Shown here: positions 1 to 11,110 of the stretch, in pieces
Numbering within the stretch: the stretch's first letter is position 1
How the letters are laid out: each line of letters starts with the position of its first letter
Notes under the pieces: model-generated
What the model saw: only the letters and a program-made list of their open reading frames with translations
Database searches by the model: none
Told to the model about the DNA's origin: nothing
Source: Cololabis saira
Taxonomy: Eukaryota; Chordata; Actinopteri; Beloniformes; Belonidae
Reading direction: 5' to 3'
Length of the DNA stretch: 64,000 bases
NCBI RefSeq assembly: GCF_033807715.1
Contig: NC_084599.1
Span: 12,897,125 to 12,961,124, forward strand
Translations under genes and position numbers: made by a program

Positions 1-1320
1 TGTCTTCTGAAATTACCGTATCGCGTGACAGTCACACTGTCACACTGGTCTATTCCAGACTTTATGAGCTGTGAGCACTTGGGCAGATTGTCTTAATGAG
101 TTGGTTAATTAATGCTTGTGCTGGTGTATGTTGATGGTTACAGCGGTGAGGCTGGGGCTGAGCGTGTAGCTCTCTGATTTTAGTCTGCTTTACACTGTAA
201 ATAACTTTATACCAGGAAAAATAAAACTATTTTTGGTAGGTAAGGGGAAAAACTCAGTTTTTAATATTAAGGACTCCATGTGTTAAATATGAATTGATAA
301 ATCTGAATTCTTATAATGAAATAAATTAGATATTAGCTGCCTAAAGCGAGTTTTTTCATTTAGAGCATGTTTTGTAAACTGTTAGAAATTAGATTGACAT
401 AATTCCACTTAGGAGCCATTCATCATTTAGTCTTTGAAGGTAATATTTGGGATTCTTTGTGTCCCAACTAATTCTAATAAGCAGGAAATTGACAGAAACA
501 CGAGGCACATCTGCTCACTGCTGTACAGCAATTAAGAGGATCTTGAGTTTGGCATGGCTCCTTTGCTCATCTCCGTGTTGAAATGTTCTGCTCCAGTTTA
601 AGCGAGATTCTGTAATTAAGTCATTAAGACTCAGAGCATTTGTTCAATATGTTCTGCTTTCGTCTTTACAAAGAACAATCTTGTGTGATGTATATAAGCA
701 GAGGGAAGGGAGTGCTCAGTCATTCGCTATCTGCCGATGTGTTTGTGTGGACAAGACTGAGTCAGCTCACTTTCTTACAGTGGCCTTGAGGTGCAGAACA
801 CAAAAATATTTGACAAAACAGACGAACAAAACCCAAAATATAAGAGAGAAAAAAAAACCTCAATATTTGAGAAAATTCATCCACATTTCAGAAAACATGA
901 CAAAGAAGTTGAAAATGAGACATCATTTCTGAAAGCAAAACTTTTGAGTGAAAATATCACAGCAAAATGGGAAAAACACATTTTATATAACACCAATAAA
1001 ACAGCTGCTAAAAAACAATATGAAAAATCACACATCACAAAATACAATGCAGAAAAATATAACAAAGAACTTATTTATGAAGAAAGTAAAATGAACATGA
1101 TTTTTAAACATAAAAATTAATGTTAGAAATATTCAAAGTTCTGTTGCTGCAGAGATGGATCAAGGTTAATGTGCACCTAATTATTCAAAAGCAAATTTAC
1201 ATAGTGAAAGGTACACAGTGAAAGGTAGAAGGAATTATAAGCATACTAACTATTGACACTGTCACAGACAGTAGCTTATAGAAGTGGTCCATGTTGGTGG
1301 CTGGATAAAAATGGAGGAAA
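1..1320. other. Unassigned AT-rich DNA
   Basis: I see no gene or recognisable repeat here. The open frames at 681-1120 are lysine/asparagine-rich translations of an A-rich stretch and look like chance. Intergenic or intronic DNA. Confidence 0.5.
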
Positions 1321-1322
1321 TA

Positions 1323-1420
1323 CACTCACCGGCCGCTTTATTAGGTACATTTGAGCAACCTAACAAAGTCAGCACTTTATTAAGTATACTATGTGCACCT
1401 CATAAAGTGGCCAGTGAGTG
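1323..1420. mobile_element. 98-bp Tc1/mariner-type MITE
   Basis: The element starts CACTCACCGGCCGCTTTATT and ends in the near inverted copy AAAGTGGCCAGTGAGTG, flanked on both sides by TA (1321-1322 and 1421-1422), the standard Tc1/mariner target duplication. The ends match those I recall for a common fish Tc1-like transposon family (CACTCACCGGCCACTTTATTAGG). Only about 45 bp of diverged interior remains, so it is an internal-deletion derivative without transposase. Confidence 0.85.
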
Positions 1421-1422
1421 TA

Positions 1423-2095
1423 TGTGGAACAACACAGATGGAGAAACTGAATTATACTTGGCTTCAGGTGTAACTTTTAGAGAAAAACCAATTACAGAAA
1501 TATAGGCCAGTCTGATTTAAAGTTCTTGCCTAAGTCTGATGGCCTGATGTGGTCCAATTAAATGTCCTGTCTTTATAAACACAAGTGACAGCATATGTAC
1601 CATAATCATTCTCTCAATTAAATAAATATCAACATCAAGTGCTCCGACTCTTTAATACAAATCAAATCCAGAGGACATTCAACTGCAGCCCTAACCCTAA
1701 CCGAACAATCACTGGTGCTCGTTTTGGTGTTGCTCAGAGATCAGTGCAGCTCAAGTCTTTTTTTGGTAAAAATTAGGTTGAAGCTCATTGTCTACTTTAC
1801 CATAGTTGGAAATTAGTTGTGTTTTAATAATGTGTAATTAATTTTTTATTCAGTTCCTAATCAACCAAAACATTGGAATAAATTGTAAATATGTGTGTTT
1901 TTATGTGTATTAGCCAGCTCATAATATATGTCATAATTATATGTGTATAAGTCATTCTTGACCGGGTTGGAGTCACAACTATAACAGTATAGAAAGTTGT
2001 AGATGGATTATTCGAGTTGGGGTTTAAAGCATTGTAAAACTACCTTTCCATACAATTATAAGCAAAACCCTACTGCCACCCTGGGAGAATAAGTG
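1423..2095. other. Unassigned DNA
   Basis: No gene or clear repeat seen. A short CCCTAACCCTAACC stretch near 1690 is only two telomere-like units. Confidence 0.45.
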
Positions 2096-2097
2096 AA

Positions 2098-2320
2098 GGT
2101 GGTGGGAGGATACAGATTCCTGAGTAATCACCTCGACAACCGAGCAGACTGTGTACACACAACACTGAGACAATCAAGAAGTAAGAACCCAGCTGACTGC
2201 ACTTTTTTCAGGAAGCTTAAGCAACGTGTGCAGCAAGGTGTTGGATATCCTCTATAAGTCTTCTGTGGAGAGCATCATTTATCTGTAACCTTCTCCTGGG
2301 CAGTACCAACAGACCCAGTG
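2098..2320 (+). pseudogene. LINE reverse-transcriptase C-terminal remnant
   Basis: Translated with frame changes, this stretch gives GYRFLSNHLDNRADCVHTT, then FRKLKQ, then ILYKSSVESIIYL. This order (Y-FLG-hhhD, then RLYFLRRLK, then hhxSxVESII) is the pattern found downstream of the catalytic core in fish non-LTR retrotransposon ORF2 proteins. Stops and frameshifts break it, and no endonuclease or YxDD core is present, so it is an old 5'-truncated or internally decayed fragment. Clade not determined. Confidence 0.5.
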
Positions 2321-3167
2321 CTGCCACTTGATTCCAAGTAGGTCACGGTGGAAACAGACCTCCCTCTACACTGCCATCTCTTCCTGCTCTTCGGAGAAGA
2401 CACCAGTGTGTTCTCAAGTCAGTTGGGAATTATAATCTCTCAAGCAATTCCTGGGTGTGCTCCGAGGTCTCTTCACTGTTGGACTTGTCCAAAACCCCTT
2501 CCCGGCATTCCTCTGTACATACCTTGATCACACACCCTCCTGGCATACAGAGAAGTGATTACACTACTGCTACAGGTTCAGTGACCCAAAGCAATACTAC
2601 AGGTGCTGCCCAGATCCATTCATTTATCCATTTTGTATTCCAATTTTTTGAGGAAGTGCTAACTCCCTCGAAGAGGGAGCACACCTCTTTAGGTCTCTCT
2701 TTATGGAGACCAGAAAGAAGTGGGTTTTGTTGTGATTAGTCAACAGAATGAGCGGAAATATTTTCAGTTAATTAAGTTGGATTATTCATGTTGTACATTT
2801 TGTTGATTAGTTTTGAATGTACTGTATTTTCTTTCTTTACATTTCAGAAATTAGTTTCTATTTGTTGAACCAAACAAATTAAGAAATGTATTGTTTCATT
2901 GTTAATTGTCTCTGTCCTCTTATTCACAGACCTCCTCTGATAGGCTGATTCAAACTGGGGAGGAGGCCTTTTAGAGTATGTTGAGAATGTTTGTTTAGGT
3001 TTTTTTTTTGTTTCTATGCAATGAGATGATCAACGTTCCATTTTTCCTTTGTTAAAAACGCTACTTTTGTAGGAAATAAAAGTTAACTTGTTTCCTGCAC
3101 ACTTCCTGACCAGTGTGATGCTTCTGTGCTCCTGCTTCTTGCACATTACTACACATTTATTCCTATT
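2321..3167. other. Unassigned DNA
   Basis: No gene recognised. The 94-aa frame at 2455-2739 has no motif I know and lies just after the LINE remnant. Confidence 0.4.
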
Positions 3168-3243
3168 CAGCGTCATGGGGGTCTGCTGGAGCCTATCCTA
3201 GCTCATTACAGACAAAAGGCAGGGGTCCACCCTGGACAGGTCG
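3168..3243 (-). repeat. SINE 3' fragment, interrupted by a hAT element
   Basis: GGCAGGGGTCCACCCTGGAC followed by AGGTCG is the reverse complement of the 3' half of the tRNA-derived fish SINE/LINE-tail family also seen at 16345 and 47435. It stops exactly at the 8-bp target ACAGGTCG (3236-3243); the same 8 bp reappear at 6680-6687, followed by CC as expected for the SINE. Confidence 0.6.
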
Positions 3244-4577
3244 CAGGGGCGGAGCAGGGGTCCCAGCCCAGGGGGGGCCAGGCCTTCTTGATGGGCCCTT
3301 GTGGCCTAAACATCCCCGTTGAAACATAAAAGATGAAAAAAAGATGAAAAGCCACAGATCAGCCCCTCTGACACACAACCACAGCACGCAGGCGACACGG
3401 TCAGAACCATCACATGAGGTTTCAGCACCATGGATTTTGCCAGTCATTATGTCAAACCTATTATAAGCCTAATGCAGACTTTAAGATAAAAGTATCAAAC
3501 TGGAGATAAAAATCATATGACATTCAGTGTTGTCAGATTCAATACAGCCGAGTAGCACAATTCAGACACACGTGTTCAACCTACATGACATGACAGTTTA
3601 CAATGTGCAACGACATGTATTTAACACAATGACCGAGCAACACGGCGGTCAAACAGCAACAAACAATATAGGAAAGGCCATATATTCAGCATTATGACAA
3701 TGTTATCAGAAATAATTTATATTATGACAGCTTACCAATGATGGTTTTATCCAGCGGTGGGCAGAGAACCACAACAAAACATATTTCCATCCGGGGGGGG
3801 TGGGTACACAAAATGCAAAAACTTTATTTAAGGTTACACTTCTGATGCGACAACTGGCTAAAAGTAAACAGACAACATGCGCGTGCACGTACCCGTGCAT
3901 GACAGGCAAACACACAAGGGGAGAAGGGACTATTTCTTTCATTTTAATTTTTTAAGCAACTTTATCCTTATGAACGCAAGTGTTATAAGTAATCCCTTGC
4001 GGTCTTGCCGCTTCACAGATTTACATTGTGCATCGTGTTCTGCATTCTGATTGGCTAAACAGTCTCCCCACTTCTTCACTTCCTGCGTTAATAACGTTGG
4101 TCGCTTAGCAACAGTGTTGGGGGTAACGCGTTACAAAAGTAACGCAATTACAGTAATGTATTACCATTTGCTGTAACGCAGTAATATAACGCATTACTAA
4201 TACATTTTCGGTAATATTTTACTCGTTACAATCTAAGTAACGCGCGTTACAACGCATTTTAACCCGTTTAGCTGTTGTTTTTTAAAGAATTCACCAACAC
4301 CGCGTCCGCGAGACATCCCGACAACAGAAAAAAGCGTTGGGAACGCGGCGCGGCGGAACGTAGCGCCGCTGGACACTGTTTGTGTGGGGACTGTTCAGTG
4401 AGCAGAGCCGGCAGGGAAAAGTCAACAGTGCGGCGTGTCCGCGTGTAACTTAAATCTACCATGGTCTCAGCGTTAGGGCTCGGCCAAGTGAGGCTTTATT
4501 AATATATGGGCTTCATAAATGTATTAAATATATGAGTGCGGAGTCGGCGAGAGCTGCGCGCGGCGAAGAGTACGAGC

Positions 4578-4612
4578 CTGCGTTGGTGTAACGCGGAACC
4601 ATAAATCAGCCT
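4578..4612 (-). mobile_element. Half copy of a TTA-target Harbinger MITE
   Basis: GCGTTGGTGTAACGCGGAAC followed by CATAAATCAGCCT and TAA matches the right half of the complete MITE at 50251-50381. The left half is absent here, so this is a truncated nested copy inside the inner hAT element. Confidence 0.6.
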
Positions 4613-4827
4613 TAAACCACACCTGCAGCCCATCAGGAGGAGAGGTTAAAACAGCTGCGAGTTGTTGATTGCTGGTTCGTTTTGTTAACTCTGAGAGCTT
4701 TATTGGTTTGTTTGTTAGCTTGCTGGTGTTTTTTTTTCTCTCTGGGAGTTATTTATGAAGAAGTTCTGAGTTCCGTGTGAGCAGTATTCGAGTTGAGGGG
4801 GGATGAGGGATGATGTGATGGCACCCC

Positions 4828-5712
4828 CCTGAAATTAAAACGGTCCAAATCATCCCCCCTGAAATAAAAACGGTCCAAATCATCCCCCCTGAAATAAAAA
4901 CAGTCCAAATCATCCCCCCTGAAATAAAAACAGTCCAAATCATCCCCCCTGAAATAAAAACAGTCCAAATCATCCCCCCTGAAATAAAAACAGTCCAAAT
5001 CATCCCCCCTGAAATAAAAACAGTCCAAATCATCCCCCCTGAAATAAAAACAGTCCAAATCATCCCCCCTGAAATAAAAACAGTCCAAATCATCCCCCCT
5101 GAAATAAAAACAGTCCAAATCATCCCCCCTGAAATAAAAACGGTCCAAATCATCCCCCCTGAAATAAAAACAGTCCAAATCATCCCTGAAATAAAAACGG
5201 TCCAAATCATCCCTGAAATAAAAACGGTCCAAATCATCCCCCTGAAATAAAAACAGTCCAAATCATCCCCCCTGAAATAAAAACAGTCCAAATCATCCCC
5301 CCTGAAATAAAAACGGTCCAAATCATCCCCCCTGAAATAAAAACAGTCCAAATCATCCCTGAAATAAAAACGGTCCAAATCATCCCTGAAATAAAAACGG
5401 TCCAAATCATCCCCCCTGAAATAAAAACGGTCCAAATCATCCCCCCTGAAATAAAAACGGTCCAAATCATCCCCCCTGAAATAAAAACAGTCCAAATCAT
5501 CCCCCCTGAAATAAAAACGGTCCAAATCATCCCCCCTGAAATAAAAACAGTCCAAATCATCCCTGAAATAAAAACGGTCCAAATCATCCCTGAAATAAAA
5601 ACGGTCCAAATCATCCCTGAAATAAAAACGGTCCAAATCATCCCCCCCTGAAATAAAAACGGTCCAAATCATCCCCCCCTGAAATAAAAACGGTCCAAAT
5701 CATCCCCCCTGT
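4828..5712. repeat. Minisatellite, 30-bp unit, about 30 copies
   Basis: The unit is C(3-7)TGAAATAAAAACRGTCC plus AAATCAT. Most units are 30 bp with six Cs; several are 27 bp with three Cs, and single 29- and 31-bp units occur. A second variable site is A or G in CRGTCC. Since 30 and 27 are multiples of three, long apparent reading frames (307, 159 and 135 codons, minus strand) run through the array; these are artefacts of the repeat. Confidence 0.97.
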
Positions 5713-5787
5713 AAAACTGCCATCCCTCCTTTCCATCCTTTATGTCATTTCATCAATGAATGTGGTTTTACTGCTATTTCAACATTT

Positions 5788-5910
5788 AGAGTCATCACCA
5801 GAAAAATAACACCAGAAAAATAACTTATTTGACAATTTTCACCTGTTTCAAGTACATTTTCACTTGAAATAAGTAGAAAAATCTGCCAGTGGGACAAGAT
5901 TTATCTTTTT
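5788..5910 (+). repeat. Fragment of palindromic MITE (as at 57576)
   Basis: TTTCACTTGAAATAAGTAGA, AAAATCTGCCAGTGGGACAA and GATTTATCTT occur here and at about 57667-57780 in the same order. It is an internal piece nested in the inner hAT element, with a local duplication of CACCAGAAAAATAAC at its start. Confidence 0.75.
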
Positions 5911-6689
5911 TTGCTATTTTGTTGAAAGTAACTCAAAAGTAATACACAAGTAGTGTAACGCATTACAATTCAGATATAGTAATATTGTAATGTAATTAAT
6001 TACTTTCAAATGACAGTAACTAGTAATATATAATGTATTATATTTTGGATGTAACTTGCCCAACACTGCTTAGCAACAATGCTGAGAACGGCCAATAATT
6101 TTTCAGCTAGCAGCTCAAGAACGGGAGCTTTGATGAATCGTTCATTACAGTTCTCAGATATAATTCATAGTGTCATGTTGGCTTATAAGTATCTTTTTGC
6201 CCAGAAGAAAAAAGAGCGACAAAAACGGCCCATAACTATGTTCTTCTCTGGAAAATCACACCTGCACCGCGGGCTTCTGAAGAAAAAGACGCTACAGAGC
6301 GAGTAAAGTCAGGATGCAGCTGCATCAGAAGAGCAGTGAAATACGTGCCAGTTACAATTTGTCCTACAGTACTTACTGTATTTTTTTTTTAATCACTTTT
6401 CATTTTCTCCCGTTCAAATCCAATTAATCTGGTCGCAGTGGGGCGGTTGCGGCTGATCTCCGCAATTTCAAGCCTTGTATAATAATTGTAAAAAAAAACA
6501 AAAAAAAAGGTTGCCTATCACGGGTTCTTTTTGGAACGTAACCCCCATGAAAAACGAGGAATTAGTCCAACTTTCCTTATTTTATTCTGCACACTTTTTC
6601 TCCCCTTCGGCGTGGGCCCCTACACAGCGGTGGGCCCGGGGCGGCCGTCCCCTCTGCCCCCCCGCGTGCTCCGCTAGCGACAGGTCGCC

Positions 6690-7015
6690 TTCAATCATCT
6701 TGTCAATCTCCCACACCGTCCACACACTTAGGAATATGACCCAGAGGTACTGGGAATCTTACTCTGAGTACTGAGATTTTCCAACCTACAGAGAACCCTT
6801 ACAAACGGAGAACTGTAGCATCAGGCTTGGAGGTGTTAATTCTGATCTGGGCTGCTTCCCCCTTGGCTGAAAAACCCCTCAGTGCCTGCTGGAGGTATAG
6901 TATGCACTTCATGAAGCCAAAAGGACATCATTATTTGGGGAAAAGAAAAGGAACAAAAATGAATGAATGATTAAAATGAAAAGGAGTAGAATGAATGATA
7001 GAATGAATGTATAGT
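6690..7015. other. Unassigned DNA
   Basis: The first 70 bp may be diverged SINE sequence continuing from 3243 across the hAT insertion. The remainder, including a short ATGA-rich tract near 6960-7010, has no recognised feature. Confidence 0.35.
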
Positions 7016-7017
7016 AA

Positions 7018-7200
7018 TTAGTGCTGTCAAGCGATTAACATTTTTTGTGGTTAATTAATTAAGGTCTGTAATTAATTAATCTAATGAATCTCTTTTTTAA
7101 TCTCACCTAAAATTGGCGAGGAAAGTCCTCAACTAGAGGTGTTTTCCTTTAAATTCATTACATTATTGTGGCAGATCAAAGATTGACATATAACAACAAA
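7018..7200. repeat. hAT terminal region (GTGCTGTCAAGCGATTAA)
   Basis: TAGTGCTGTCAAGCGATTAA followed by repeated AATTAATT matches the end of a fish hAT family whose ends read (A)GxGCTGTCAAnCGATTAA. Together with the decayed transposase on its right it forms an internally deleted hAT copy; the second end is not clear, possibly near 7650. Confidence 0.55.
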
Positions 7201-7265
7201 AAACATATATTATAAAGTCATTTATTTATTTTTTGAACAGATTGAACAGATGCAGTCCTAGCCAT

Positions 7266-7591
7266 TTACATCCACTTGGCAAGAACATTCGCCAGCCTTT
7301 TTGTCGCAGACGTGCGCATTCGCGCGGTGCTCTCCTCTAGTTTAGTTTGGGGAAGAGCGTTGCTATGGCTTGATACATTGCTAACATCGTTGCTGCTAAC
7401 GTTAGCTGAGGCTGCACTCGCGACTGGGTTCTTTGCGTTTATGTGGCTAAACTTGAGCTGCTTCGGGGGTGAGCAAAGTCCCTTCCACAAAGAACACATA
7501 TCCCTCTACCTTTATCAATGATGCCGCCGGGGCGTTTTAACAATGTAAATTCCCCATTCACTGGGCCGACAACTTTCACATGCTCTTCCAT
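7266..7591 (-). pseudogene. hAT transposase N-terminus, BED-finger region, decayed
   Basis: On the minus strand an ATG at 7591 opens a frame with a C-x2-C pair (ICVLCGRDF) about 37 residues in, ending at a stop after SSSSLAT. A shifted frame then continues with NAKNPVASAASAN, SSNDVSNVSS and RTSATKRLANVLAKWM. This order, a BED-type zinc finger then an S/N-rich linker then a TxKLxNxLAKWI block, is what I recognise from hAT transposases of vertebrates. Only the N-terminal quarter remains, so it is inactive. Its minus orientation fits the hAT terminal sequence at 7018 being the 3' end. Confidence 0.6.
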
Positions 7592-8228
7592 TTTCACTTT
7601 GTTTCTCTGCTACTCACTCACTCACTACTTATGGTTCAGGGATGAACCCCTCGTCTCCCTAATTTGGGTGTGTTGGGACCTTGTTTCTTCATAAATTCTT
7701 CATAAGGACTTTGAAACTGTTCTTTGTCTTAGACATTTGTTTTTGTTTATACAATACAGTCCAAAATAAAATTTCTGCATCGCTTCTTCAAGGTGTTGCC
7801 TGTCTGTCAAAATGTGCCATGAGTTTACCTTTTCCCCAGTTGGCTGGTCATCAGGGTGCAGCGATCATGCTTACTGCAAGAAGCCAAAAATACAAGAGAC
7901 AACTTTCATTGTTTCACCAGATAACTTACTTGTTAAATGAACAGACTGTGACAGCTTGTGCTCTCAATCATTAATTTGTGTGCTAAAAGTCATTCATAGA
8001 CTTAAAACAAAATGGAATTCGACAAACCTGTCTGCTTTCTGGACATTGCTCTGACTGCATGTTACCGTGGTGGGTAGCACTGTTAATGTGAGGTGACAGT
8101 GTGAACCACCAACGCAGCAAATGCCTCACTCACATTATCTGGTCCTTGTCTATATGTTGTTAAATAGATCTCCAACTACACATGTTGAAAGAATGACTGT
8201 AAGATCAAGGTACTGATTATGCTATTTT
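7592..8228. other. Unassigned DNA
   Basis: No gene recognised. The 97-aa frame at 7681-7974 shows no family motif. Confidence 0.4.
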
Positions 8229-8233
8229 GACGT

Positions 8234-8470
8234 TGTAGCAGGGCGAGTGCTACGGGGGCACGACCGACAGGACAGAAAGGACACAGGGTTTTCGTGTAGA
8301 ACTCTTTATTCACCAGAACACACTCTCAACACGTGCGCAAGCACCTTCTCCCACAGCAGCCCCTTGCTACTGTACAGCCAAGCCCTATAAAGGCAGGCAG
8401 GGTGGAGAGGTTGATGGGACACACCTGTGACCCATCACCTGAGTGGCTGCTGCTCCTCTACCCTGCCACA
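8234..8470 (-). mobile_element. Solo LTR (237 bp), minus orientation
   Basis: Starts TGTAGCAGGG and ends CCCTGCCACA, the TG...CA form of an LTR, with perfect 5-bp duplications GACGT (8229-8233 and 8471-8475). In its own orientation it holds a TATA-like CTTTATAGG and an AATAAA signal. It is homologous along its length to 47955-48215 in the opposite orientation. No internal retroelement sequence lies beside it, so it is a solo LTR left by LTR-LTR recombination. Confidence 0.88.
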
Positions 8471-8475
8471 GACGT

Positions 8476-9239
8476 CCTTAAATCTTGATGAAGTACTAAA
8501 AGTAACTGGATTCCAGTGGACTGAGTAAAAAAACACAAAAACAATCCATGGTTTTTCTTAATGGTGCAGCCTTTAGTTTTTCCTGCTGCACCTCTGTGAA
8601 TGCTTCCTTGACTCCCAGCCTCAAACCGACACCACTCAGCAGTTGTACATACCGTGGAATACCGTTCACCGTGGAATAGTTGTATTGAGGGCCAAGCCTG
8701 TTCTAGAGTTGTATGTTGTATGTTTAACCCAGAAATTGAAGATGGTCAGTGCCCAAAACCTCTGCAATGATGACATTGTGGGGCACTTCTGAATGGTAAT
8801 AATGAGTTACAGACACTTTACCTTGCTAATAGTGTGAGGAACTGGATGATAATCTTTTATTCTCAACCCGTTAAAAAGCAAAAATGAAATAATGAAGAAA
8901 AACTGGAAAATGAACATGTGGTAAATATGCAAGTGCCAAAACAGTGTAATCAATGATTGCATATCCTGTAGCAGAATGTTTTTTGTTTCGTTTTATTTGA
9001 TTTTTAATTTTGCCAAATAATCTCCAAAGTAACCCAAAGGGAGATGTGATTTAAAATGCAAATATTAAATTTTGAGGAAATAATAGATTGTCCTTTTAGC
9101 CAAAACAATAAATGCAACAAATAAATAAAAAGAACACGGTGAGAGACAAGGATAATGGGAAAACAGAAGCACAAATCCATAAAAGCAAAATATTTGAACC
9201 CTCCTTTAGCAGGTGTGTACATCTTGAAGGGTAACTAAA

Positions 9240-9240
<1 letters not shown>
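8476..9240. other. Unassigned DNA
   Basis: No gene or clear repeat recognised. Confidence 0.4.

Positions 9241-9245
<5 letters not shown>

Positions 9246-9299
<54 letters not shown>
9246..9299. repeat. (TA)n microsatellite
   Basis: About 27 uninterrupted TA units ending in TATATG. Confidence 0.97.
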
Positions 9300-9301
<2 letters not shown>

Positions 9302-11035
9302 TAACTTTTAAAATAAATATTGCAACAGCAACAAAAAAAAAAAATTAAATACTATATATTTAGGAAAAAAGAAAATGAAAAGCCAACACACAGACAAAGT
9401 GGGGCCAGCCTCGAGGCCCGGCTGACGGGCGAGACAGTTCAGGGGGGCCGGCCTCGGGGCAGAGTCCGTGGCTATGGCGTGGGCAGAGTCCAGAGTCCTA
9501 AACTCCAAACTGTGACAATATTATATTGAATATTAAGAGACTCACTGGGAATAGTCCTTTCAATTCTTTTTTCATTCAATCAGAAAATGTCATACATCCC
9601 TACAAATGTCGTTGCAGATTGAAAAATGCAACAGTTTGTTCAGATGGGATATTGTATACACATTTATCTATCATAGAGAAGATGTGTTACCTGAAGGTGT
9701 TGGTCTGTTTCGTGAGCATTTATACTCTCATAGTTTCAAACTAAAGACTTACTGTAAGTGACTGATGATTACGCATAATCTAATGCCGAATTACTTGCGT
9801 AGTGGCCAAGAGATTATATTTACTTTGCTAGAGAAAGAATTTAGAAATGAAGTGACACAAGATACCCAACTATAGTACTAGTAGACTATAAAACAGGTGT
9901 ACTGCTGATATCTTGTGAAGATAAACATGTAAGAGCAGCAATGCTTTGGCTCCCACAGGCTGTCCAGCCCTGACTGTGTGCAGGGCTATGACGGGCAGGA
10001 TTCATGAAGTGTGCCTTCTACATGCACCGGCAGTCAGAAGCCCCGCTTGCTCGTGATGTGGTTTTATGCCCACAGGACATGCCTGGATCACCCCGGCTCA
10101 GTCTGCAAACTACTACAACAACTGCGCGCTTGCCTCCGATATCTGAGCAACGACATGGGCCCGAAGTAATGAGTGAAGCACCAGGAGACCATAGTGTGAA
10201 GCGATGCTCCAGCGCATCATTTTATGGGGATGTCATGGGGATTTGTCCTGAAGAATAGCAGCAGGTTTTATGGTTCAGGGAATGTATCTTGAATGCACAG
10301 GTTTAGGTTATAGTATGAGAATAAAACAATAAAATAGTTTTTTATTGGAGGGGGATTTGGAAGACTGCAAAATGGTGCTGTTTTTAGGTGTGTTTAAATG
10401 TTTAGGGGATTTTTGCAGTTACTTACCAGGTGCATAGCAATAATATTAAAGACTGTGCGTATGGTGTTTGTTTTCATTTCATTCAGGTCAAGAGCATTGC
10501 TGTTCAGTGTTCACCTCCGCAGTCTAGACAAATAGCTAATCCTTGTAGTCTGTTTTTCAGTAGACGAGCATGGTTACTTGGATGACTCTCATCATCTTAA
10601 TCTCTTTGTTTCGCTTTATGCACAGCAATGCACCTTGTGAACCTGAGCAGCCAAGCATCAGACAGACACGTCAAAGAAGCTCCTCCACCCTGTTCTGTTA
10701 AGATTAGAGAAGAAAATGCACTGCATCACCAAAATAGCTGTGCACCTTTTGTTGTTATTTTCCATGGCATTCTGGTTCAGTGCAGGCTGGTATGGGGCAT
10801 TGACATTTTAGGAGCTAATTTTCACTGCCAGATGAAGCAGAGGATCTGTGTTAGTGCAGATCCTTTAGCATTATAAATAGGTCCTGAAGTAATTAGACAA
10901 TAATAAAGGTTTTATTACTTGTTTTAAAGCACCAACACAATATATTTTTAACCAACAAACTGTACACTTTCAGCTTTAATTTAGGAAGTTTCACAAAAAA
11001 TACAGCATTGACCTTTTAAGGAATTACAGACACTA
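9300..11035. other. Unassigned DNA
   Basis: No gene recognised. A short GC-rich patch lies at 9400-9480 (CGAGGCCCGGCTGACGGGCG) but has no paired partner in the window. Frames at 10004-10258 and 10628-10876 carry no motif I know. Confidence 0.4.
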
Positions 11036-11110
11036 AGTTAAGTACCCTCAGTTTTTAGGGTGTCAAAAGTGTTTGGACAAATGGCTTCATAAAAGACGTT
11101 TGTTGGCCCA

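Larger units (their letters stand above)
4112..6068. mobile_element. Inner non-autonomous hAT element (1957 bp)
   Basis: Terminal inverted repeats CAGTGTTGGG at 4112 and CCCAACACTG ending at 6068 are flanked by perfect 8-bp duplications CTTAGCAA (4104-4111, 6069-6076). Subterminal GTAACGCGTTAC and GTAATATTG repeats are typical of this widespread fish hAT MITE family. No transposase is present. The interior carries half of a Harbinger MITE (near 4578-4612), a large minisatellite and a fragment of the palindromic MITE seen whole at 57576. Confidence 0.9.
3244..6679. mobile_element. Outer hAT-like element (composite, 3.4 kb)
   Basis: The left end reads CAGGGGCGGAGCAGGGG; the right end, reverse-complemented, reads CGCTAGCGGAGCACGCG, sharing GCGGAGCA in register. 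The element is flanked by perfect 8-bp repeats ACAGGTCG (3236-3243, 6680-6687), the size typical of hAT insertions. About 1.96 kb of its interior is a second hAT element (4112-6068). No complete transposase is left; a 75-codon frame at 6079-6306 with a basic KKKERQKRP stretch may be a transposase scrap but has no diagnostic motif. Confidence 0.55.

Noticed and set aside
681..1120. Overlapping 83- and 109-codon lysine-rich frames
   Set aside because: A-rich composition, no motif, no splice or promoter context; likely chance.
1685..1710. Telomere-like CCCTAACCCTAACC
   Set aside because: Only two units; too short for an interstitial telomere.
4749..5672. Long minus-strand frames of 307, 159 and 135 codons (MIWTVFISGG / DDLDRFYFRG repeats)
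   Set aside because: They are translations of a 30/27-bp minisatellite in several frames; the period, a multiple of three, keeps them open.
4830..5712. Possible CRISPR-like array
   Set aside because: Units are contiguous tandem copies without unique spacers, and the genome is eukaryotic.
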